Below, one piece after another: positions 1-7,872 of a stretch of 64,000 nt of DNA. Location of the stretch: the NCBI GenBank assembly GCA_902496335.1, contig CABVAO010000003.1, positions 18,281-82,280 on the forward strand, written 5' to 3'. The notes under the pieces are model-generated. The model saw only the letters and a program-made list of their open reading frames with translations. It was not told the DNA's origin and did not search any database. A program made the translations under genes and the position numbers. How positions within the stretch are numbered: position 1 is the stretch's first letter; each line of letters starts with the position of its first letter. The DNA comes from an uncultured Collinsella sp. (GTDB lineage: Bacteria; Actinomycetota; Coriobacteriia; Coriobacteriales; Coriobacteriaceae).

Positions 1-593
1 GGGATATCAACGGTGGCTGGACGACGCGCGAGCAGCTCAACGACATGGAATTTGAGGCATACGAGGAGCTCGTGCGATGGATGGCCGCGCTGCCGCTCTA
101 CGCGGTGGTCGAGACTGCCGAGCGGCCGTACCTGCTGGTGCACGCCGGCATTCAGACCGAGGCGGCGCGTGCGTTTTTGCTTGAGCATGGTGTCGATTGC
201 GGCGACGGCAGGGGAGCGGTCGATGCCGATCGCGAGCTGCTGCAGCAAATGCTCGCCGTACAGTCGTCCGATGACTTGCTCTGGATTCGCCATGGCTATT
301 GGGATGCCCCGACGGGGCTGCTTTCTGCCGAGGGCAAGGGTTCGGTCGTGGTGAGTGGCCACACGCCAACGGTGTCGCTCGGGCGTTATTGCGAGGTCGG
401 TGGTCTTGCGGGGCTCGATGAGGAATCGGGACGAGGGCAGATCGTGCGCTTGGGCGGCGAGGACACTGCCGGCGTGCCCGATCGCATCGATATCGATTGC
501 GCCGCCGCCACCGGCTCCGAGTTCGGTCGCGTGGGCATCCTGCGGCTCGATGATGGGGCGGAGTTCTACGCGAATATCAACCCGGGCGAATAA
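1..593 (+). CDS. Metallophosphoesterase of the serine/threonine phosphatase type (5' end missing)
   Basis: The reading frame is open from the first complete codon at position 3, so the N-terminus lies outside the window. About 197 residues are visible. The WIRHGYW segment and the VSGHTPT motif match the second half of calcineurin-like phosphatases, where the His of GHTP binds the metal pair. The metal ligands of the first half (GDxHG, GDxxDRG) would lie upstream. Relatives are cytoplasmic protein phosphatases or diadenosine tetraphosphatases, and the substrate cannot be told from this fragment. The C-terminal ~60 residues (GGEDTAG to the stop) are not typical of the core fold. The gene ends 308 bases before the convergent flippase gene. 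Confidence 0.8.
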   Translation, partial: DINGGWTTREQLNDMEFEAYEELVRWMAALPLYAVVETAERPYLLVHAGIQTEAARAFLLEHGVDCGDGRGAVDADRELLQQMLAVQSSDDLLWIRHGYWDAPTGLLSAEGKGSVVVSGHTPTVSLGRYCEVGGLAGLDEESGRGQIVRLGGEDTAGVPDRIDIDCAAATGSEFGRVGILRLDDGAEFYANINPGE

Positions 594-661
594 TCGGTGC
601 AAGGGGTAGCTAATTTTGGACGGGGCCTTTTTTGACTACTTTTGCCCTTCTGCCCGCAAAT

Positions 662-692
662 TGATTTTTCAGGGACGGGGATTAAATAATCA
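662..692. repeat. Short palindrome, copy of the GGGACGGGGAT family
   Basis: TGATTTTTC, then a GGGACGGGGAT core, then TAAATAATCA. The same core with closely similar arms occurs at 13403-13440. Arms pair as TGATT/AATCA. Confidence 0.5.
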
Positions 693-708
693 TTTGGCTG
701 CCCGCTGG

Positions 709-831
709 CTAAGTGAGTAGACTTTTTTGGAAATGCCGAGCACCCAACATATTTGCCTCAATAAAACCGCTGGTCACGGACTTGTGCTTTGTCGGTGTGG
801 TCCGGGATTCGGTAAAAGTCTACTCACTTAG
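709..831. repeat. 123-bp palindromic element with 18-bp perfect inverted ends
   Basis: CTAAGTGAGTAGACTTTT (709-726) recurs as its exact reverse complement at 814-831. The 87-base interior contains smaller stems, for example CGGAC/GTCCG around 771-793. It codes for nothing visible. It could be a MITE-like or REP-like element or a transcribed hairpin. Confidence 0.65.
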
Positions 832-901
832 TTTTGCGTGTCCGCAACGAGACTCCAGCCGGGGTGATTCCACCGCAAATTAGCTTCTCCCATCGCCGCA
901 A

Positions 902-2485
902 TTAGGCGCCGTACGGATTCCGGTCCCTCTCTATGCGTTGGCGGATGTGGGCGTACTCGATAATCAACAGTACCAGCAGTAGGGCCATGATGGCTAGGTA
1001 GCTCACGACGGCGCCCATCAGGCCGAGCAGATTGATCAGAATCACCGGGAGCACCACGCTCACGGCAAAGCAGATCAGGTAGATCTTGGTGACATCTCCA
1101 GCGTGGCGCAGCACCGTGATGATGGCGTAGATAAAATCGATGGCCGCGGTGACGCCGCCGGCGACGACCATCAGCAGCGCCAGCGTACGGTAGCGCTCAA
1201 AGTTGAGACCGTACATAAAGCTCATGAGGGGAATACCGGGACCTGCCATAAATGCGGCGCACACGCCGGTGATGACTACGATCAGCGCTATAACGGCAAC
1301 AATAATCAGGTCAAAGCGACGACGCTTGCGAGGATTAGCCCAAATGCTCGACAAGCGCAGGAGCTGCGGTTTATAGACAAATCCAATGCTCAACAGAATA
1401 GCCTGAGCTGGAAAAAAGAGGGCATTAAAGTACAGCTGGTATTTGTAGGCCAGTGTTCCTTCCATCACAAACTTGGGCATACTCTCGATAAGGTTGAACA
1501 GGAATAGCGCGCCAAAGAGTGGGGCGCACTGGACAAACAGGTGGCCGACCTCGCGCAGGCTCACGCGGCGCGATTTTTCGGTCTCGAGCAGGGCGAGCGG
1601 GGCGGTGACCAGCACGAGCGAGGCAATCGCGGCAATGCCCATGGCCATGGCCGCGATGGGCATGCTGCGCGTGAGGAACAGTGCCACGCTAAAGACCGCG
1701 ATGACGCCGACGGAGCGTAGCGTTTGGCTCATGCCAGCCAGGTAGAGCTTGTCGGCCTGCTGCAGGCGGCCTTCGTACACGTCGGCGACGCCGTCGATGA
1801 CCTTATACAGGTAGACGCCCAGGCCGATCGTCGCCATCTGCGTGTCATAGCCGCGGGCGCTGCTGTACATGAGGCCGCAGCCTAGGGCGAGCGCTCCGCA
1901 GATCCAACGATTGAGCTGGTAGGAGGCGAAGGACGTCTTTTCGTCGATGTCCGAGACCTGGAAATTGCGCACGCCGTAGTCGCATGCGATCATGATGAGC
2001 GTGCCGGTGACGAAGGCGATGGAGAATTTGCCTGCTTCTTCGGCGCCCACGAGCTGTGTGGACACGATGGTGAGCAGCGGAAACGCCAAGCCCCACACGG
2101 CGGTGCCGAGGGTGTTCCAAAGGTAATCGCGGCGGGTGGCGTGCTCCTCGTATTCCGCTTCCTGCATGGAGAAGCCGCCGCCGTAGACGGCGCCGAGCAG
2201 ACGGTTCCACCAAGCGTTGACCATGCGGCGGACGGGGCCGGGCTCCCGATCTTGTTCGCGCCGGCGACGGCGCGTGGCCTGGCTGCTGTCGGGTCCGCCG
2301 GCGTTGCGCTGACTCAGCTCCTGGATGCGTGCGAGCTCTTCGGCCGTGTGGGAGGCAGGGAAGAGGCCGTTCTCGATGCGGCCGCCCTGGGCCTTCGCGG
2401 CGCCGTCTCTCGATGCAGCGGGGTTGGAGATGCCGTTGCGGCGGGCGATGGCGCGGCGAATGCTATCGAGGGGCGTGATGCTCAA
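902..2485 (-). CDS. Polysaccharide flippase-like membrane protein (Wzx/MOP superfamily)
   Basis: A 527-residue protein. It begins with about 110 hydrophilic, basic residues and continues with roughly twelve hydrophobic segments, starting near YLWNTLGTAVWGLAFPLL, as in the oligosaccharidyl-lipid flippase (MOP) superfamily. Such proteins move undecaprenyl-linked sugars across the cytoplasmic membrane. The hydrophilic N-terminal extension is longer than in typical Wzx proteins. The start is TTG at 2485, preceded by AAAGGACTCCGC; no upstream ATG fits the frame. It stands alone, divergent from the lactate permease and convergent with the phosphatase, so its sugar substrate cannot be inferred from neighbours. 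The family call is fairly safe; the substrate is unknown. Confidence 0.75.
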   Translation of the reverse strand: MSITPLDSIRRAIARRNGISNPAASRDGAAKAQGGRIENGLFPASHTAEELARIQELSQRNAGGPDSSQATRRRRREQDREPGPVRRMVNAWWNRLLGAVYGGGFSMQEAEYEEHATRRDYLWNTLGTAVWGLAFPLLTIVSTQLVGAEEAGKFSIAFVTGTLIMIACDYGVRNFQVSDIDEKTSFASYQLNRWICGALALGCGLMYSSARGYDTQMATIGLGVYLYKVIDGVADVYEGRLQQADKLYLAGMSQTLRSVGVIAVFSVALFLTRSMPIAAMAMGIAAIASLVLVTAPLALLETEKSRRVSLREVGHLFVQCAPLFGALFLFNLIESMPKFVMEGTLAYKYQLYFNALFFPAQAILLSIGFVYKPQLLRLSSIWANPRKRRRFDLIIVAVIALIVVITGVCAAFMAGPGIPLMSFMYGLNFERYRTLALLMVVAGGVTAAIDFIYAIITVLRHAGDVTKIYLICFAVSVVLPVILINLLGLMGAVVSYLAIMALLLVLLIIEYAHIRQRIERDRNPYGA

Positions 2486-2665
2486 AGCGGAGTCCTTTCT
2501 ATTGCTGAGCTTTAGTATAGACGCGACGGTGTTCGCTCGTGTTTTTGAACGGATTGTTCAATATTTTCGGCAGGCGGCTGTAATTTGTCGGTAAACGTGC
2601 GGTATCCTGTTGAAGTTTTGTGACACCCCCGATGCCGCCCACGCGGCACCAAGGAGCTTCTACCT

Positions 2666-4237
2666 ATGGACGTCGCCGCATTCTTACTGGCTCTTGTGCC
2701 GATTATTTGGCTGGTCGTGATGCTGCTGTGCTTTAAATGGCCAGCTTGGAAGGCCGCTATCGGATCGTTTGTCCTTTCGTGCTTGCTTGCCTTCGCATGG
2801 TGGCACCTGCCGGCAGCGCAGATCGCGACCGCCTCGCTCGAAGGTTTTTTGATGGCTCTGTGGCCCATCGTCCTGGTGATCATCGCCGCGGTGTTCACGT
2901 ATAACCTGTGCGTTCGTACGGGCGCCATGGACGTGATCGGCAGCATGATCACCTCCATCAGCAGCGACCGCCGTCTGCTGGCGCTGCTCGTGGCTTGGTG
3001 CTTCGGTGGCTTTATGGAGGGCATGGCCGGTTTTGGCACTGCCGTCGCCATTCCTGCCGGCATGCTCGCGGGTCTGGGCTTTGAGGCCGTGCCTGCCGTG
3101 CTCATCTGCCTGCTGGCCAACGGCGTGCCCACGCCCTACGGCTCCATCGGCATCCCCACGGTGTCCGTTGCCGACCTGGTGGGTCTGGATTCCCTGCACC
3201 TGGCGACCGTTCAGCTGGTGCAGCTCGCACCGTTCTTTGTGGTGATGCCGCTATTTATTGTGCTGGTTGCGGGCCGTGTTGCCGATGACCAGGGCAATGC
3301 CGCGAGTGTGGGCGAGCGCCTGCACGGTGTTGCCGGCGTGGCGTTGCTCTCCGGCGTGTCGTTTGTCGGCGCGGCTCTGGTCGTTGCCATGTTTGTGGGT
3401 CCCGAGCTGGCCATGGTCGTAGGCTCCATCGTGTCGCTTGCGCTGACCGCCGCGCTTGCCATGCGTGCCGAGAAGTCCGGCCACCTGGATGCGCGCTTCC
3501 ACATGAATATCGAGGCCGGGGAGAAGCTCACCGTTAAGTCGGCGCTTTCGGCCTGGTCGTGCTTCATCCTGATTTTTGTGTTGCTGCTAGGCACGTCTAA
3601 TCTGGTGCCCGCTGTACATGCTGCGCTCGCGCCGTTTGCGAGCCATGTGCAGGTGTATTGCGGTGAGAATCCCGGTACGCTTACGTTTTCGTGGATCAAT
3701 ACGCCGGGCGTTTGGATTTTCCTGGCGGCGTTTGTCGGCGGTGCCATTCAGGGCGCTTCGCCGCGCTTGATGGGTGAGGTACTGGCCGCGACCGTCAAAC
3801 AGATGATGCCGACGGTCATCACCATGCTTTCGGTGCTGGGCTGCGCCAAGGTGATGGGCTATGCCGGCATGATTTCGTCGATCAGCGCGTTTTGCATTGC
3901 GGTCGCCGGCGGTCTGTACCCGATTCTGGCTCCGTGGATTGGTGCGGTTGGTGCGTTTGTGACCGGCTCGGGCACGTCCTCGGGCATGCTGTTTGGCCCC
4001 ATTCAGAGCCAGGCCGCCACTGCGCTGGGTGTGAGCGACTACTGGATGGTCGCATTGAACGCCCTGGGCGTCGCCGCCGGTAAGATGATCTCGCCGCAGA
4101 CCCTCGCCATTGGTCTTGCCGCCGTGCACGTGCGCGGTAAGGATGCCGAACTCCTGGGCGCCGTCCTGCCCTACGCTGCCGGCATGCTGGTCCTGATGAG
4201 CGCCATAGCCATGCTCGGCCAAAACCTGCCGCTGTAG
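2666..4237 (+). CDS. L-lactate permease family transporter
   Basis: A 523-residue integral membrane protein with 12 or more hydrophobic segments. The GFMEGMAGFGTAVAIPAG segment and the NGVPTPYGSIGIPT segment are hallmarks of the LctP/LldP lactate permease family. These carry L-lactate (and often glycolate) with protons across the cytoplasmic membrane. AAGGAG lies nine bases before the ATG at 2666. Length matches the family (about 510-560). It is transcribed alone and followed by a cluster of palindromic repeats. Together with the pckA gene downstream it hints at lactate and C3/C4 acid metabolism, but the two genes are separated by about 280 bases of repeats and may not be co-transcribed. Confidence 0.9.
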   Translation: MDVAAFLLALVPIIWLVVMLLCFKWPAWKAAIGSFVLSCLLAFAWWHLPAAQIATASLEGFLMALWPIVLVIIAAVFTYNLCVRTGAMDVIGSMITSISSDRRLLALLVAWCFGGFMEGMAGFGTAVAIPAGMLAGLGFEAVPAVLICLLANGVPTPYGSIGIPTVSVADLVGLDSLHLATVQLVQLAPFFVVMPLFIVLVAGRVADDQGNAASVGERLHGVAGVALLSGVSFVGAALVVAMFVGPELAMVVGSIVSLALTAALAMRAEKSGHLDARFHMNIEAGEKLTVKSALSAWSCFILIFVLLLGTSNLVPAVHAALAPFASHVQVYCGENPGTLTFSWINTPGVWIFLAAFVGGAIQGASPRLMGEVLAATVKQMMPTVITMLSVLGCAKVMGYAGMISSISAFCIAVAGGLYPILAPWIGAVGAFVTGSGTSSGMLFGPIQSQAATALGVSDYWMVALNALGVAAGKMISPQTLAIGLAAVHVRGKDAELLGAVLPYAAGMLVLMSAIAMLGQNLPL

Positions 4238-4238
4238 T

Positions 4239-4294
4239 CGGCACTTAGGGACGTTCCTTATGTGCCGGCACTTTGGGAACGTCCCTAAGTGCCG
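4239..4294. repeat. Palindromic repeat with a 19-bp stem (GGGACGTTCC family)
   Basis: CGGCACTTAGGGACGTTCC (4239-4257) pairs perfectly with 4276-4294. It starts two bases after the permease stop codon, so it may also act as the transcript end. A partial relative (GGGGACGTTCCTTTTGTGCC) lies near 17105. Confidence 0.65.
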
Positions 4295-4300
4295 GCATCC

Positions 4301-4340
4301 GGGGACACTCCTTGAGTGTTGCCTGTTCAAGAGTGTCCCC
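4301..4340. repeat. Palindromic repeat, GGGGACACTC stem
   Basis: GGGGACACTC (4301-4310) pairs with GAGTGTCCCC (4331-4340), and CTTGA with TCAAG inside. It is the second of three palindromes in tandem between the permease gene and pckA. Confidence 0.6.
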
Positions 4341-4377
4341 AATGACTAGTCGTTTAAAAACGTCCCAAATGACTAGG
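4341..4377. repeat. TGACTAGTCGTTTAA repeat
   Basis: AATGACTAGTCGTTTAAAAA is followed by CGTCCCAAATGACTAG. TGACTAG appears twice and flanks a small CGTTT/AAACG hairpin. A near copy is found at about 23745-23780, upstream of rho. Confidence 0.5.
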
Positions 4378-4425
4378 CCGCTTGCCTGCGATTTTTGACC
4401 GTTGGGCGGGCTTGCCGCCCTTGCC

Positions 4426-4474
4426 GCAAAAACGTTTTTGCATATCGGGTACAACGGGCTTTACGTGAGTAAAG
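4426..4474 (+). promoter_or_regulatory. Palindromes upstream of pckA, possible operator region
   Basis: GCAAAAACGTTTTTGC (4426-4441) is a perfect 16-bp palindrome. CTTTAC-GTGA-GTAAAG (4459-4474) is a second dyad. Both lie 40-90 bases before the pckA ATG, where a promoter and regulator site would be expected. TTGCAT at 4438 could be a -35 element, but no convincing -10 follows. No regulator can be named. Confidence 0.3.
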
Positions 4475-4515
4475 TGCGCGTCGCGTCAACGTGTCGCGTT
4501 TTTAAAGGAGGCCCC

Positions 4516-6186
4516 ATGCCTGGTGTTACCCCTGCAGAAGTTCTGTCCAACTTTGGTATTACGCTCGTTGAAGATCCCGCCGAGAATCAACCCCGTCTGC
4601 TGGTGGACCTGCCGGCGGCAGAGCTTGTCGAGCACGCTATTCGTCGCAAAGAGGGCCGTATGGCTTCTAATGGCGCGCTCGTGATCGAGACGGGGGAGCG
4701 CACTGGTCGTTCGCCCAACGATCGTTTTATCGTTGACACCCCCGATGTTCACGACAAGATCGCCTGGGGTGCGGTCAACCGCCCACTGTCCGTCGAGAGC
4801 TATGAGGCCATCAAGGCCGGCATCGTCGACTATCTCAACGAGCGCGACGTGTTCGTCACGCGCGGCATGGCGGGCGCTGACCGCAACCACACGCGTCGCC
4901 TGCTTGTTGCCTGCGAGCGTGCCAGCCAGGCACTCTTCATTAAGCAAATGCTCGCCCGTCCGCTCGCCCGCGAAATCGCGCGCACCGGCGAGCCCGACTT
5001 CTGCGTGCTCGCAGCGCCCGGTTACCAGTGCGATCCTGCCATCAAGGGCCTCAACTCCAGCGCCGCCGTGGTCATCAACTTCCAGGAGCGCGTGATTTTG
5101 GTCGCGGGTACCGGCTACTCCGGCGAAATCAAAAAGTCCATCTTCAGTGTCATGAACTATCTGCTGCCCGTCGAGGACGACGTGCTGCCCATGCACTGCT
5201 CGGCCAGCATGGATCCCGTCACGCACGAGACCGCCGTGTTCTTTGGCCTGTCCGGTACCGGCAAGACTACGCTTTCTGCCAACCCCACGCGACTACTTAT
5301 CGGCGACGACGAGCACGGTTGGTCCGACATGGGCATCTTCAACATCGAGGGTGGCTGCTACGCCAAATGCGAGGGCCTGGACGCCTTCCACGAGCCCGAG
5401 ATCTTCAACGCTGTCCGCTTTGGCGCGATCTGCGAAAACGTGGTGCTCGACGAGAACCGCAAGCCCAACTACGACGACATCTCGATTACGCACAACACGC
5501 GCGTGGCCTATCCCGTGGAGCACATTCCTAACGCGTGGACTAAGGGCATGGGCACCACTCCGAGTGTCGTGCTGTTCCTGACTTGCGACGCTTTTGGCGT
5601 GCTGCCGCCCATCTCGCGCCTGACGGCTGACGCCGCCATGTACCACTTTGTGACGGGCTTTACGGCTAAGATTCCCGGAACCGAGGTCGGCGTCACCGAG
5701 CCCACGCCCACGTTCTCTTCGCTGTTCGGCGAGCCGTTTATGCCACTCGACCCCATGGTTTACGCCAAGATGCTCGGCGAGCGCATTGCCGACGGCCGCA
5801 CGCGCGTGTACCTGGTCAACACCGGCTGGATTGGCGGCGGCTACGGCGTGGGCCATCGCATCGAGCTTGCCTACACGCGCTCGCTGGTCGCGCGCGCCCT
5901 CGACGGCACCATCGAGGACAGCGAGTTCGTGCACGACGACATCTTTAACGTCGACATTCCCACGACGTGCCACGGCGTGCCCGATGGCATCCTGGTGCCG
6001 CGCCAATACTGGCAGAGCACCGCGCGCTATGACGAGGCCGCGCACAACCTGGCGGTGATGTTCGAGGAGAACTTCGAGAAGAAGTACTCGCACCTGCCCG
6101 AGTCCGTCAAAGCCGCCGGCCCGCACGTTCAAGTACACGCCGACGCCCGTCATCGCGGCCGCGGGCTGCTGGGACTTCGCCACTAG
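4516..6186 (+). CDS. pckA: Phosphoenolpyruvate carboxykinase (ATP)
   Basis: This cytoplasmic enzyme interconverts oxaloacetate + ATP and phosphoenolpyruvate + CO2 + ADP. In gut anaerobes it often runs in the CO2-fixing direction. The kinase P-loop GLSGTGKTTLS lies near residues 245-255, preceded by MHCSASM. DDEHGWSD, the NTGWIGGGYGVGHR segment and TRSLVARALDG are typical of the ATP-dependent family. The start is the ATG at 4516 after AAAGGAGGCCCC; longer frames lack a ribosome site. The protein is 556 residues. The family normally ends near the AAGP motif, but here about 20 unusual residues follow, and the +1 frame in that stretch has more coding-like codon use (see findings). Confidence 0.95.
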   Translation: MPGVTPAEVLSNFGITLVEDPAENQPRLLVDLPAAELVEHAIRRKEGRMASNGALVIETGERTGRSPNDRFIVDTPDVHDKIAWGAVNRPLSVESYEAIKAGIVDYLNERDVFVTRGMAGADRNHTRRLLVACERASQALFIKQMLARPLAREIARTGEPDFCVLAAPGYQCDPAIKGLNSSAAVVINFQERVILVAGTGYSGEIKKSIFSVMNYLLPVEDDVLPMHCSASMDPVTHETAVFFGLSGTGKTTLSANPTRLLIGDDEHGWSDMGIFNIEGGCYAKCEGLDAFHEPEIFNAVRFGAICENVVLDENRKPNYDDISITHNTRVAYPVEHIPNAWTKGMGTTPSVVLFLTCDAFGVLPPISRLTADAAMYHFVTGFTAKIPGTEVGVTEPTPTFSSLFGEPFMPLDPMVYAKMLGERIADGRTRVYLVNTGWIGGGYGVGHRIELAYTRSLVARALDGTIEDSEFVHDDIFNVDIPTTCHGVPDGILVPRQYWQSTARYDEAAHNLAVMFEENFEKKYSHLPESVKAAGPHVQVHADARHRGRGLLGLRH

Positions 6187-6205
6187 CTTCGCCGTGAGTC
6201 CATAT

Positions 6206-6238
6206 CCACCACAAAGGGGACAGGCACCTTTGTGGTGG
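6206..6238. repeat. CCACCACAAAGG palindromic repeat, copy 1
   Basis: CCACCACAAAGG (6206-6217), loop GGACAGGCA, then CCTTTGTGGTGG (6227-6238), followed by TTTTG. It lies just downstream of pckA and can serve as a terminator. Confidence 0.8.
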
Positions 6239-6263
6239 TTTTGCTCGCGTGGATGACTCGGGT

Positions 6264-6400
6264 TACAATACGCCTGACATATCGTCCCCTTCTCCGGATG
6301 GGGACAGCGCAAGCGTTCTTGTGACGGCACCGTAGGACTTTGAAGGTGGCCGTTGTAAGGGCGCTTTTTGTTTAGGCGCCCTCACTCGGGCGCGCACAAT
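6264..6400 (+). promoter_or_regulatory. Possible structured 5' leader of the B3/4-domain gene
   Basis: Several stems follow one another: CCCC/GGGG around 6286-6303, ACGGCACC paired with GGTGGCCGT (6324-6354), and AGGGCGC-TTTTTGTTTAG-GCGCCCT (about 6358-6382). I could not match the stretch to a known riboswitch or T-box. The last hairpin has its T-run in the loop, so it does not look like an intrinsic terminator. Confidence 0.3.
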
Positions 6401-6413
6401 GAAGGGAGAGCAT

Positions 6414-7133
6414 ATGAAGAGCTTTATTGCCGAGGATTCATTCTGGGAGCTGTTTCCGCAGGCAGCGGTCGGTGTTGTGGTCGTGGAGGGCATGAAGCCC
6501 ACGGCTCAGATTTCTCAAGAGGACGTGGATGCGATTGCGGCGTTGCTCGACCGCGCCAATATCGATGCGGAGCGTCATCTGACCAGCGACACTATCAGCG
6601 AGAACGCACCGGTCAAGGCATGGCGCGAGGCCTATCGTCTGTTCAAGACCAAGAAAGGCGCGCGCTGCTCGATCGAGAACTTGCTCAAACGCGTGCTCAA
6701 AGGCAAGCCGGTGGGCCACATTACGCCCGCGGTGGATATCTACAACACGGTGTCGCTGACCTACGCGCTGCCCGTGGGAGGCGAGGATCTGCATGCGATC
6801 GAGGGAGACCTTCGCTTGAAGGTGACCGACGGTGGCGATGCATTCTTGCCGCTTGGCGAGGAGGCGGACGATCCGACGCTGCCCGGCGAGCTCGCCTACA
6901 TCGATGATGCGGGCGCCGTGTGCCGCTGCTGGAACTGGCGCGACGGCGTTCGCACGGCGCTGTCCGACGATTCGGCCGATGCATTCTTGGCGATTGAGTG
7001 CGTGGAGCCCGAGCGGATGGGGGATTGCCAGGCCGCGATCGATCGCCTAGCCGAGCTGCTCGAGCGCTATCTGGGAGCGACGGTTGTCGTTAAGACGCTT
7101 GTGACCCGCGACAATCCTTGCGTGGAGCTGTAG
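6414..7133 (+). CDS. B3/B4 tRNA-binding-domain protein
   Basis: A 239-residue cytoplasmic protein that resembles the stand-alone B3/4 domain found in the beta subunit of phenylalanyl-tRNA synthetase. The central segments VKAWREAYRLFKTKKGARCSI and the HITPAVDIYNTVSLTYALPV segment are typical of these proteins. Free-standing members have been proposed to act in tRNA editing or quality control, but no specific substrate is assigned. The ATG at 6414 has GGGAGAG just upstream, better placed than the in-frame ATG at 6399. It is a single-gene unit between two CCACCACAAAGG repeats. Confidence 0.8.
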   Translation: MKSFIAEDSFWELFPQAAVGVVVVEGMKPTAQISQEDVDAIAALLDRANIDAERHLTSDTISENAPVKAWREAYRLFKTKKGARCSIENLLKRVLKGKPVGHITPAVDIYNTVSLTYALPVGGEDLHAIEGDLRLKVTDGGDAFLPLGEEADDPTLPGELAYIDDAGAVCRCWNWRDGVRTALSDDSADAFLAIECVEPERMGDCQAAIDRLAELLERYLGATVVVKTLVTRDNPCVEL

Positions 7134-7159
7134 CGGCGCCTAGAACCTATTGATGCCCC

Positions 7160-7200
7160 AAACCACCACAAAGGTGCCTGTCCCCTTTGTGGTGGTTTTT
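7160..7200. repeat. CCACCACAAAGG palindromic repeat, copy 2
   Basis: AAACCACCACAAAGG (7160-7174) and its complement (7184-7198) around loop TGCCTGTCC, ending in TTTTT. It lies downstream of the B3/4-domain gene and looks like an intrinsic terminator for it. The loop is in the opposite orientation to copy 1. Confidence 0.8.
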
Positions 7201-7303
7201 ATGTTGATGGGTTAACAAATGGGGTATTTGGGTACGGGTGTCGCCTTATGCGACTAAGATGTTTACCCGTTAGCATTATGCAAGCGAAAGGCGGTCGTCT
7301 CCC

Positions 7304-7753
7304 ATGCAGCAGAGCGACGAGACACGTTTCGAGGACTTTGTCGGACTGATCAGCGGACTCTACAAGGAGATCCAGCGCATTAAGACGTCTGAGGGCGCAA
7401 GGCTGGGTCTCAAGGGCTCCGACGTTATGTGCCTGTACTATCTTGAGCGCAGCAAGGACGGCCTGACTGGCGCCGACCTGGCTCGCATGGCAGGCGTGAC
7501 CCGCGCCGCCGTCTCGCGTACGCTGGCGCATCTGGAGGAGGGTGGCTACGTCGAGGTCGATGATTCGGGCGATGCCGCCGTTAAGTATCGTGCTCCGGTG
7601 CGCCTGACCGCTCTGGGCGGCGAGAGCATGAGCGAGGCGGACCGCATCATTCGCGAGGTGCTCGATACCACCGGTAAGGCTATGGGTGTGGAGCAGCGCG
7701 AGCAGATGTATGCGTCGCTGCGCACGATTCTCAACACCCTGCGCGAGATCTAA
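7304..7753 (+). CDS. MarR-family transcriptional regulator
   Basis: A 149-residue protein with the MarR winged-helix layout: an N-terminal dimerisation helix (FEDFVGLISGLYKEIQRI), the helix-turn-helix around LTGADLARMAGVTRAAVSRTLAHLEEGGYVE, a wing (DDSGDAAVKYRAPVRLTALG) and C-terminal dimerisation helices. Family members are DNA-binding dimers that usually repress nearby transport or stress genes in response to small ligands. The ATG at 7304 follows GCGAAAGGCGG. The next gene downstream, 119 bases away on the same strand, encodes a DegV protein that it might control. That link is only positional. No target dyad is obvious. Confidence 0.85.
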   Translation: MQQSDETRFEDFVGLISGLYKEIQRIKTSEGARLGLKGSDVMCLYYLERSKDGLTGADLARMAGVTRAAVSRTLAHLEEGGYVEVDDSGDAAVKYRAPVRLTALGGESMSEADRIIREVLDTTGKAMGVEQREQMYASLRTILNTLREI

Positions 7754-7872
7754 GGCCGCCAAGGCATTTGCTTCCAATTAACAACTGCATAGTCCCGTTT
7801 GAGTGCGTATGCCGTGCCGGGGCATTGCTGTCAAAATTCCCCGCGAGAGGTCCGCGAAAGAAAGGATTCGCT

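Larger units (their letters stand above)
594..901. other. Intergenic region between convergent genes, with two palindromic elements
   Basis: No coding frame is convincing here. The stretch holds a copy of a GGGACGGGGAT-centred palindrome (662-692) and a 123-bp element with 18-bp perfect inverted ends (709-831), both listed separately. No T-rich terminator is evident for either flanking gene, so these palindromes may serve as transcription ends. Confidence 0.6.
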
